64,000 bases of DNA, taken from contig VXBP01003656.1 of assembly GCA_013400115.1 (NCBI GenBank), forward strand, positions 95,765 to 159,764, read 5' to 3'. The stretch comes from Rhinopomastus cyanomelas. Lineage: Eukaryota > Chordata > Aves > Bucerotiformes > Rhinopomastidae. A program made the position numbers and the translations under genes. Of the stretch, positions 28,501 through 40,500 are shown in pieces (the stretch's first letter is position 1; every line of letters starts with the position of its first letter). The notes under the pieces were generated by a model. The model was not told where the DNA came from, did not search any database, and saw only the letters and a list, made by a program, of their open reading frames with translations.

Positions 28501-31500
28501 TCATGAGTGCTTCAGCAGACTATGTGGAGAACACTATTGTAACTGCATAGTCCTGTACTACAGTATTGTCACTGAAAATATCACGTCATAAGCTTTGTAA
28601 GGAGTTTGCAGTGCCTCAGGACTGAGGATTCTTGCTCAGCCAGAATTAGAGCCTCACATGCCTGCAGTTTTCTTTCACAGTTTAATTGTGACAGCAATTT
28701 CTCTAACTGACCAGGTGCAACAGCACATTAGCAAACATAAAAGCAATACCAAGTGGATCACAGAGTGAGAAAGAACGTTATTTTCCTCATGGAGAAGGAC
28801 TGTGCATGTTGACGGCTCTCTAACCCGGTTGCCACAGTGATGCAACCGAAGGAGTGGTGGAGGAATGAGCATCACACTAGGAAAAGGGGCCGAAACTAAG
28901 CTTTTCATTGATACTAGTTTTAATCAAACTTGTTATTATTACCTTTTGTTTTCCAATGAGATCTAGACTAATAACAATTAGACCCTTAAGACTTTGTGGG
29001 ATAATTACTGGAGGTAACTGGAAAATTAAACTTGTATTAGAAATGGAGCATTATTCACATATTAATGAAAGTTCTAAGCCTCCAGGGTGGAGTACAACTG
29101 GTATGCAGGAATCCCTTCCTCCGATGGTTCCCCAGGCAACTTAACTTGCCACCTTGGAATGTGGAGGCATTGCAGCCAAATCCTGTGATAAGGTATGCAG
29201 CCATGGCCAAGTCCTGTGATAAGGTGTACAGGGATGGGAACTTAGTGGTACTTCAAAGGTGCTAAGCTGTACTTTTGCAACGCTGAGCCATAGTTCTGTC
29301 ATCTTTTTGATGAACCGCTATCCTTGTGCGAACTTTGCTCATTATAATGTCATTATAACACCAAAACACATCTCTGTCTCAAAACCTACCCGCCTCTGAG
29401 GGGTGAAACCCCCCTTACTGAGCGTGTGCTCTAAATTTTTAAAGTCTATGTCTTTAAAAGCAAAACAAAAACATGTATGACTAGAGTCACTCAAGCTCCA
29501 CCTTGAAGACAGAAAATAATATAAAATAGCCCAGCAGTAAGAGGATTTTGGGGGGAAAGATACCATCTTGAACAAGTCAGGGAAGATTCATGGACCTCTG
29601 ACTCCTGGGAATCAGTCAACAGGCTGGGACCTTCTTCCCCCTAACACAGGGATGCCTTTGGGTAAGACACAAAACCTTCTCGAGAACTTTGTAAGTCTCT
29701 ATAGAGTTACTTTTTAACCTAACACTTTGGTATAGAGTTACTTTTTTAACCTAATACTTTGGTAATTTTAACATTTGTGTACACGCATTTTGCATACAGT
29801 GTTCACCACTGACAATCCATAAAGAACCTGTAAATCTGTTGCTCTAATAAATTCCTCCTGTTCACATAAAACAGCATCACCATTTCCATGCGAGTCCATA
29901 GATTGTGGCTAGGCAAGAACAGGACACATTACCGAGTGAATCAGAGTTATACAGACTCGGTGCCGGTACTATCAAGCGAATCTGACTTAGTTATCAGACT
30001 CATAGTGTGAAATTGGGTATCGCTCAGGATTTGGACCTGTAAATCAAAGGGGTTTACTCCCTGCCAAATTCACTGCTCTTTTAGCGCAACAGACTTCAGT
30101 ACAGCAACAACAAATTCTTGAGTTGGCTTTACATAAAAGATGCGCATCCACCTTGCTGATAACATTTTTAGCTTAACAAATGGCTTAAGGCAAAAAAAAC
30201 CCTCACACCCACATTGTTCTCATCACAATATTGCCTGGCAGCAAGATTTTTTTTTCCTGTTGTATAACCCACATACACAAATTACAAATAGTATTAAATA
30301 TTGCCAGCAGGTAGGACTATTATTCACTCTTTGTCCAAAGACTTTTCTGAGGCAGTTGCATCACAACTACTATACGCCTATGTTTTACAGTAGTATTTTC
30401 CTAAATACATTGCCAATTTTTTAAATGCAGATCACCACAACAGTTTAGATTATAAACAAGCTGATACTTACCTGTACTGCCCTGTAAGAATTAAACAAAG
30501 AGCTCGGTTTCCATACAGAAGATGGTTTTCAGGACTTAAAAAAAATACAAGTGTATGAAGAGTTAGTGACATATACTACTTTCAAAATTCTTAAGAAGAA
30601 ACAAAAAGCTTTTACAATAACTACAAACAGTCTAGCAACAACAATTATACAAAAAACTCCTTCAATAGTTCTACTGGCTTTCAAGGAAAGTCACAGAGTA
30701 TTAGCTTTAAATATGTAGCAGTCTGTAAAATTTGGGCCTACCAATGCAACAGCAAATCACTCTGAGCCAACCTTTAGGAAATTAAAAAAAAAAAAAGTAA
30801 TCTCCTTCCTCAGCCCACTGGACTCTGACACATCAAAACACATCTTAACTTATCCAAGGTTACAGCTAGGTACACTCTCTACAATCTCGGCCATGCTTTA
30901 AAAATAAATAAATAAATACATCACAAAACCTAGCAAAAAAAGCCAACCTTCATGATTGGACAGATTGAGAAGTGTTCTAATGAGCTACAGCATAACCCCT
31001 AACACAGAATGACTGGGGCAGGGGGTGGGGCAGGAGGGGAAACTGATGTAATGCAGCAACCACTTCAAAGAAAGCCCACAGAGGATGCAGCTAGTTAGGG
31101 AAGGAGTGTGATGATGAAGCAGATAAGAGTCATGTACAGAGCAGATGAGGATAGATTCTTTACCTGTCAGACATCACAGAACTATCCTCCACCTTTCAAA
31201 ACAGTCTTAAGGACAAAGAACAATTTACAGCTCAGCTCTACAAGCCCCCAGAAAACCTCTTTGCTGTTTCCAATTCATGGGATTTCCTCTGCTCTTCCAC
31301 ATCCTTACACTTATCAGCTACCCTGAGTGAATCCTCCTTAGCCTGATCTATCATACAGTCAATACAGTACTCAAATTTTCAGTATCAGCCTGAATTTGGA
31401 TGCTAATCCTTTCAAAGACACTTACTACCAAGCTACTGACTTCAAAAGAAGCTGTCTGCATAACAAAAAACTTGTGAAAAGTGGGATGAACCTTTCACAA

Positions 31501-34500
31501 CAACACAAGTAGATATTACATCAATCTACAGTTGCGTCATTAGTTGACATTCTGTGTAGACTACAGGAAGGGGCAAAGGCTCTATGTGCATATGACAAAA
31601 ATTCTCATTTCATCTGTCTCCTTGTCCCTCTAGATAACCCATAGAAGTTTCCAAAGCCTCTCGGCAAACAACTTTTGGAAAGATTAAACCAGAACCCAGA
31701 AGAAACTTACACCTGCTGCGTACAGATCTACCAAGAACAGGTACTTAAAGATTTACCCTTACTCATTTGTTCTGCATCATATGTGAAACGATAAATATTT
31801 GCAAGAGTCGGTCATGCCATTCCGGTGGCAGAGTATTTAGAAGGGATGGTACCAAGGACCCACACCAAATAACTTATTTCCTGTCAGGTTTACTGTTAGT
31901 CATTTTAGGTCAGCTTTAAACCCTAATGGGACTTCTGGGGCCATACAAATGCAAACCACTACTAGTAACAAGAAACAAATACTATCACAAAAAAGTGTTA
32001 TGTAGCTTTTGTTAAAAAATTATGTATCTAATAAACTACACAAAACCAGGATAAATCTAAATAAGCTGTAACACAATCCAGTTAAGCAGTTAAGTTCTTA
32101 CCAAAACTCTATGGCTTTAGTATACGACTTTATAGCACAATCAAATCTTCCTTGAGAAAATTCTTCATTTCCTTTCCATTTCATAGATTCACTGTTCTAA
32201 GAAATCAAGAAAAACACAATCAGCAACCACTGTAATTAAATTCATTTGCACTGAGAAACGGAAACACTTGGTAAGAAGCAGCTAAGTTTTTATGCTTGTA
32301 AAAGCAAAATGTTACATGTACACTTACATTAAGTACTAGCTGTAATATAATACTTTTAATTCATCACAATTAATAAAAGTATATAAACACAAATGTTATA
32401 CAGAAAATAATACAATGAATAATAGCTAAAATGCAGGAATAACTCAGAAGCTCTACTGGGTTCCATAATGCAGTTATCATCAAATGCAAGCACAGGTCAA
32501 AAAGCAAAATAGGCTGAGTACAGCACAGCTCAACCAGTTTCAGTGCCTTTCAGTATAGCACCTAAACTACAGTATAATAGCAAGGAAGACACAGCAATTA
32601 ACCAGACTCCTATAGAGAACACTCCACACACCTACACTAAAGGCAAAGAATTTGAGAGCGTTTGTTTGAGTGTTAAATATTTATATCAGGACAACTACTC
32701 ACTCTAGCCTTTGAAGCCTTCACTTTGAATAATTTTGTCATTTTTACTATCTTTAAACATTAACACCCCTGCCTTGAGTTAGGGAAAAATTAAAAGAGCA
32801 TTAACACACAAACACATTTTGTTATCTTGGTATGTCCTCCCACCTTCCTACAGTTTTCACAGGTCACAGCTTTAAATTCTTCAACTAAGTTACAATCTTC
32901 CAAAGCAACTTTAGTAATATAATATTCACCTGGATGGGGAGAAAAAAAAAAAAATCATAATAACACAGTGGGTGAAGTTAAAGGCAAGAAGTAGGGTTTA
33001 TCTTCTGCTGTTAAGAATCATGCACAAATATTCAAATAAAAGGACTTATTTATTGCCGGGAAAGCCCAAAATAACAGGTTACAGACCATAAAGGACTTCT
33101 TTACTTGTCCAATTTCAGGCAGTGAAACAACTGTATTTTAAAGAATTTGCATTTCATAGATTTGTATTGCAAAGAATTTGTACTTTGCCACCTAACTAAA
33201 AAGATTCCTCCTCTTACACACAAGTTCAATTTCTACCTCCCCTTTACTGCAACAACCGAGTCAGAATGCATACATGCAAAATGTAATACCAGAATGCAAG
33301 CCATTTAACACACACCTAAAAGAGCAAGCTTGATAGTAATTTCAGCAGAAGTTCTGCTGCTAGTGTTTGTGTTATAGCAGCTCCCATGAGTTGTTGTGTT
33401 TTTTTTTTAAATACAACATCTTAATATTCTGACAAAAGTTTTCTGACAAACATTTAATAGAAAGACCCAAATACTATTTCAGGCAACTTTCAACTTAACC
33501 GTAAGTTAAAGGACTACAAAGTGCATGTAGTTCAGAAAAAGCACATGGAGCACATGCACTGTAAATACAATTTATCCACAGAGATTCAAGGAAGAATCAA
33601 ACACGTAAAGAACCCTGTAAAAGAATGAATAAAAACCAAAACACCACCACAATGGTATTTTCAGTCATTCCTGCAGTAATGAAATTTATTCAAACATAAC
33701 TATCCTATAATAACAACAAAAGCAAGGTTCCTCATCACTGTTTCTCCCACAGTGTTCATACTTACATTGAGTAAAGAACATTTCAAGAAAGATGTGACCA
33801 GCAACAGGAAGACTCTTCAGCCTGTATGAAATACTGATGTGACCTGTGCGACTGATCCAATCAAATCCACTCACATATTCATAGGCACCCTATTGCAATT
33901 GAACAAATGGCAAACTAAATAAATGACAACTAACTCTACACACAGCAGTCTTAAACCAAAAACCAACCAAAAAAACCAACAGCTCTCTGGCAATACAGTG
34001 GAAGCACTCCAAATAAAAACACCTAACAATACTACTGTAGCACCTAAATGATGCACTTGCTCCTGATTCCTTACCCTTTGAATCAAAGAAACAGTTCGCA
34101 AATGTAAATATCTAGGTAACTCAAGCACCGCATAATACAGGATAGTCACAAAAGGAAAACATTTTTTCGACAGGACGCTGGGAAGCCATTCAAATTCTAG
34201 AACTTGATTTAGAAACTTCTTGATAATTGCATAGAAAACAGCTTCAGTGTGATTTCACAAGCATGACTAAAAAAAGGCAGCATTCTCCAGACTGTTAAGC
34301 TGTTGGAATCTAGTGATGAGGAGGTCCAGGGGTTGCTGACGCCGCAACAGGAAGCAGCCCAGGAGACAGCTGTGTGGTCTGACTGACCTCGGGGACAGCA
34401 GTCCCTTTTTATTAGCCCACAACGTCAGTGATAAACTCAGGATTGGTGCTTGATGCATTTGTGGCATTTGGTTATAAGTCTCCAGACCACACATGCCTGA

Positions 34501-37500
34501 TTTCCCTGTATGCTTCTTGTGAGGAACTATGCAAGGAATTTAGTTTGAGGTAACAGAATTTCTAACTACGCCACAGATTAACCCCGGAACCAATATGACA
34601 AGTTCCTCCAGCCACACATTTCCGAGACCTGGTTTGCCAAGACATCTTGTACGCTTAAGGAAGAACCCTCTTAAAGGAGAACTGAAATGTTCCCACATTA
34701 AGCATGCAAGCAGGACTACTTAAACTTAATGACTTCCGTTACACTCAAACCAAATTTAATTTGTTTCAGCTGCAGAATTTTATTTGAAAGAAGAAGAGGC
34801 TGAGGGAAGAAGGTCCATTGCATGGGATAGTCCCACATTGCCTAAGCCTACAAATTTTAAAAACTGAGATAAATACCAGTAACAATACAGGAACCAAGTA
34901 GTCCAGCAGTAACATACAGTTGTAACTGTTCTGCTTCTCCTATTGCTACTATCAGTTATGATCGTTGTCCAATTTCAACGTCTGAATTTTAGTTACTTAA
35001 GTTACCTTAGAGGAGGCAACAGAAACTAGGAAATGGGGAAAAACACACAGAGAAACTAAGAACCTTCATAGCCCACATTTACAAGCTGAATAATGAAGAT
35101 GGATCAGCAGGTTGCCAAACCACATCCTTCCTCTGCCATTCACAGCCCTTCAGACTGGATTGACAGCACTATTCGAGAATCTCCTAAGATTTCCAACCTG
35201 TCTCCAACAAGGAACAGTGCTGCACCATTTCAGTGCATAGTCCTGCAGTCCCTTCAAACAGCACTGCCATTGCTAGTAATAGGCTGTGGAGAGCAAGGAC
35301 TTTTGGGACGTTTCAACGTGTGAATCAATGTTGATAGTTGGCTTAAGTATGGGCAATTAGCACAAGCTGCAGTCTTTTTCTAAGGCAGAAGAGACAAGAG
35401 GCAGCGACAACAGTTCCGGGGACACCACATGGACAGCGTATGGCAGCCAATGAGATTGCGACACGCATTGTTTTGGTGTTTAACGGACCAATCAATGTTG
35501 AGCAAGCCAGTGTACATTGCTTAAACTTCAACAATGAAACAGCTTCTATGTTAAATCATATTGGTTCGTGTAGAGTCCATTTGGAAAATCCTCACAATAG
35601 GCCCCAGGACTGTGACTTGTCAGACTTACTACGAACTTGTCCTGAGCTGTCTACAGTTCTGTTTTGCCTTGGCATTAACTCTAACAAGAATTTGTCTTCT
35701 GAGCAGGTAGCTATGACTAATTTGGTTTGAAACAGAACCTCAGTAGACCCTAGTTGATAAGAACTTGCAGCAAAGAACTCCAGCTAGTGATTACTAAACC
35801 AACCCCTCACCCCCAAACACCAACCAGAAGCCAGTTGGTTTAAGATCCCAAGGAGCAGAATACAGACAACACCTGGAAGAAGGTCAGACACTGGAAGTGC
35901 TGCATGTATTACAATTTTAACTGCACTACTATCATTAGAGAGTTTTTTTGTGTAGTAGTATTCACTTTCTTTTTTCTTGTGCAGTAATTCCTCCTGGAAA
36001 CCTTCAACTACACTAACAACAACTGTCTGTATTTACATGTAAAGTGTGTTTTCCTTTCGTGTATACCTATACTTTAAGCATAATATACCCACACTGAGAG
36101 GACAAAGCATACACCAATAGGACTGTGTAGTCGTGGGAGGGAATCTAGGAAATCTTCTCGACCGAAGGCAGAGAGAGCACCAAGACTTCTCATAGGAGTA
36201 AGCCTTCAAGTAGAAATGGCAAACCTGCAAGCAATTAATACGGAAAGACACAGCAGATACAGGCAGGCTGACCTGGGCTTCAGCTGCACAAACCTAAACC
36301 TACCCAACCACAGTGCAGCAGCAGCCTCCAAGAGGAACCTTTTCTTTTCAGCACATGATCTACTCATATTTACATAGACTGACATTTACACAGACTGACT
36401 GGTGGGGCAAGCATAACTTAGAAAGCAATTGCTCATTACAGCAAGAAGGCAAACAGGCCTGAACAGAATAACAAGCCAAATTCTATCCACTGTGGGGGTC
36501 CATCCCTAGAGATAAGGAAACCAGATGCCATGTGCATTGTTCTTGGAGATAAAGATAAGGAATGCAGACCTGCTCAAGACAAGGGTGCTTGACCAGCAGA
36601 AAGAATCTCATCACTAGAGACAGAACGGGTTCAAATGGGAAGAGACTTACTTTGCATGTGAAGCCGGGCAGGTTATTACTATGTATTAGGTGTATTGGGA
36701 AATCTATTGAATATGTATTATTGTACAACATATAAGCATGGTTTTGGGTCCAGTTTGGGGCGTATGATTGGAGAAGTATGAACCTGTGCTTTGTGCTAGC
36801 AAATAAATTACCTCCTCAAAAACTCTAAACAGAGTTCTTGGGTTCTTTCCTTGCATCAAGACAATACTTATTTCATAGTTCATGTCACATATACGTGTTA
36901 TATGTATCTTTGTGATTCATGTACTTTGTTTTTAGTGTTGTTGTATTATTATTATTTAAGTTCTCTTTGCTACGCCACTTTTGAAAGGCATCTTCCCAGA
37001 CACCTAAGGACACCAAAGGACCCTCACGCTAGAGGCATCTTCTAAGACACCTGAAGAGACCATGCTACAACAGAGAGAACCCTAACGACAATGAAAAGCC
37101 CGAGTTCANATAAATTGTAATTGGTTAAGAATAAACTGTTTTGGGTCAAATTACACATAACATAAGTACCATTCTGCAATTCAAGAGTTGCAAGAGCTGG
37201 CAACTCCATTCCTACATACTACGTATTCCAAAGCCTATAGATTCAGTTTCTTTATGCAAGCATTTAAAAATTTTGGATATTTGTACAAACATTTTGTTTG
37301 CATCCATGCACAGATAAGCATTCATATTAAAAACAAATTGAGAAACTTACAGTGTTCATTTTGCTGCCAATTCTCAATATATCCTGGATAAAACATGGAA
37401 CACACTAGTAGAGAGACAAAAAACAAACTCCAAGGTTAAGATCTAACAACTTTACTTTCTAGCTGCTTGGTTTTGACTAATGTTTTCTATTCTGCCCGAA

Positions 37501-40500
37501 TGCAGTATGATTTGAACAGCTGCTCTGAACCATTTCAAAGTTTGAGGAAACATTATTCCATTCAGCGCCAAGTTCCCTGACACTTTGCTGGGGAAAAAAA
37601 ACCCCAACACTTTATGTGGAAGTAGAGAATGCACCGATGCTGTGACAGCTGGTTAGGAAACTGAAGTTACTTAATAGGTTCTGTAGTTATCTACACACCA
37701 GCTGATAAATCCAATGAAAACCATTCAAATCAACAGTACTTCCTTCTCCAGAGGTTTTTCGCTCCTCCAAAAATAGATTTTACTATTGCATATACAGTCT
37801 TTTACATGGAGGAGATACAAAGACATAAGCAGGGAGATGCGAGTATACATGCAGACTCCCTTGTATAAAGATCAAATGTGAGACTACTGGAGGAGAAAAC
37901 ACCATAAAGAGCCCATTGCATGGGACAAAATGGCAAAACTCCAGGAACATCCTGTAGTTTTTAAAAAAACCACTCCAACAGCCTGGAGGATGCAGAAAAA
38001 AACCCTTAAGGAAGTGTGAATACACAAGATCAGTTCAGAAAATTACTATCTAGTCATAGGAACAGTAAGGTGGAGTAGAAAGACATAGCTAAGGGTTGAG
38101 TACAACTCAAAACACCAATTTTTTAAGACAAGGTCTCATGCCTAAATTTTATAAGTGGTTTATAAATTCGCTTCCTTTCAACTGCTGAGAACACTTTTAT
38201 ATAATTCTTTCCTTTGCACCACTGTGTTTTTGCTTTAAGTCAGCAACAGCAAAATTTTAATAAAAATTGTTGAATGAAAGAAAAATAACTCTGGAAAAAG
38301 AAATAAAGTCTTTAACTTTTTTTTCTGTGAATAGTGCCATTTTTCTCACTGACGTTTCTTAACAATTTACAAGAGCCTTAGCCAACTACATTGACTCTTT
38401 ATTAGTTGTCCCAACTGTAATAAAGTCTATGCCACGCTTTCTAGAAAGCTGCAACTCAATGACCAATTTATTCACTCAGCAAAAGGAAATGCCTAATTTA
38501 GGATATAATTCCAAACTGCATTAGGTACAGACTTAATTACCCTGTTACCCTTGAAAGTTTACACAAGTCTGAAATACAGTACTTACAACAACGCATTTCA
38601 TGATATCAAAAAGCTCTTCCAGGAGCTCAAAATCATAAACTCTCATCCAATCCGCCTTTAAAAGTTCTGAACGGCTTAAAAAACAGAACAAGTTGTTATT
38701 TAGAAAAATAATGCTGTGTAACAGTCTTAATTACTAATATTTATGCTAATTAGTTTTAAGCAAAATCATGGTTACTAACTCAAATCGAGCCTTTCAGAGG
38801 AGAGGAAAGAAAACCAAAACATACCAAAAGCTTTGCAGCTCTGGTTTATTTGAAATAAAGGGCATCCATTTAAGTACTTAAATATTTAAGTAATTCTTCA
38901 TGAATTTGAGACCTCACAAACCCATTCTTGGTATTTTCTTCTGTATATTCAAGATCTATGCCTTCCAACCTTAACTAAACCTACTGGTAGAAACATTCAC
39001 ACAATCACACAGAACATCAGGGATTGGAAGGGACCTCTAAAGATTATCTAGTCCAATAATCCTGCTAGAGCAGAACCACCTATATCAAGTTACAAACGCT
39101 GCAAAGAGTTTAACGATTACTTAAAGTATAAAGCAATCTTTCACATATTAAAAGAAAAAATGTAGTGTCCAATGAAACCAATTACTTACGTCCTATCATC
39201 TAAAAAACCATCACGTTCTCTTTGGAAAAGAAGATCCCAAAAGGTGCGTATTTTAATAACGTTGCAATATTCTGTTAATAGATCAATCGGTTGGCTGCAC
39301 CAGGCCTCCCAGACGTTAACATCTTCAAGAAAAAACTTTGGGATTAGACTCCATTATTCACACATTACAAGTTACCAAGGTCCAAATAAACATTCAAACC
39401 CATCAGTTATACCCATAATTCATTGAAGTCCTATCTAAATAGTGTATCTGGTAACTTGGGGTTTTTGATAAATTGAAGAGGGTGAGGGAATTTATACAGA
39501 AGAATAGGGACCTGCTGGCAGACTTTACATTTCTTGCTCAAGCATTTGCCTGTGTTCTGAACCGTATTGATACATTATATATTAATTAACACAGCATGCT
39601 TCTAAATAAGCATAACAAGACCTGTGAGCTGTTTAATGTCTCTAAGAGATGCTCCTGTTAAGATAAAAAGTCTCTTCTAAATGTACTAATTAAATTATTT
39701 TCTAATGTAAATACGCAAAAGTTCACTTTACACAGCTGGCTGTGCTCATCTGAGTCTCCTACATATCACAGATTACCATTTGTATAGTGAATACAGTAGG
39801 ATTCAAAGGAACTGACTCACAGACAGACTGCAAGCCAAAGCACCTTTATTTTCACTAGGGAAGAGAGCACAGGATCCACAACCTACAAAACACACCTCCA
39901 CCAAGTTAAAATTTCAGTCAGCTTATATATCAATTTTATTAAAAAATCCATAGATTCTGTGGTTAATCGCCAATAGCAATCAAGTCTGGTTACAAAACAT
40001 TAGTGTTTTATTTTGTGTATTGTAAATAATATTGTTTTCAAGATGACAAGGCATATGTGCCTAAAGATAACTTGGTACATTTCATATCAGGGGTAGGTCA
40101 CTGTTTATGGTTACCCAAGTTAAAACACCTTTAAATAACAAGAACTCACGGTATTTACTAACTCATGGTTACAAGCAAATCTTCACGCCATACTCAACTA
40201 CATTCCTTAATTCAGTGTCATGATGAATTTTACAGGCATTTGAGTGATCTGCTCTTCTACAGCTATTAAAAAGAGGTTTTGCAATTACGATTAAAATAGA
40301 AGTAATGAACACAAGCCTAATTTTCCATCCTCATAACATTGACTGCAAATATGTACATGTTTTTGACTAGCTCCACTGTTCTCACAAATGTGTAGCACAG
40401 AGACACCATAATGTGTCATCCACACATAGTATTAGGACAGAAATATGAGTGTTCTTCCAGCGTAAAAGCACAGCCCAATGTAATGACATTTTACATATTC

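Larger units (their letters stand above)
26375..30471 (-). other. TTC3: TTC3 intron 9
   Basis: About 4.1 kb. It holds a short perfect hairpin (28,306-28,328), a possible LTR-derived stretch (about 29,340-30,060) and a 31/32-bp tandem duplication (29,700-29,762). No exon seen. Confidence 0.5.
33890..37350 (-). other. TTC3: TTC3 intron 5
   Basis: About 3.5 kb. It contains two LTR-like patches (34,270-34,520 and 36,484-36,850) and a single N at 37,109. An open frame at 35,440-35,730 (plus) has no recognisable product. No exon seen. Confidence 0.5.

Noticed and set aside
35440..35730. 96-codon plus-strand frame in TTC3 intron 5
   Set aside because: No recognisable domain and antisense to TTC3; no evidence that it is translated.
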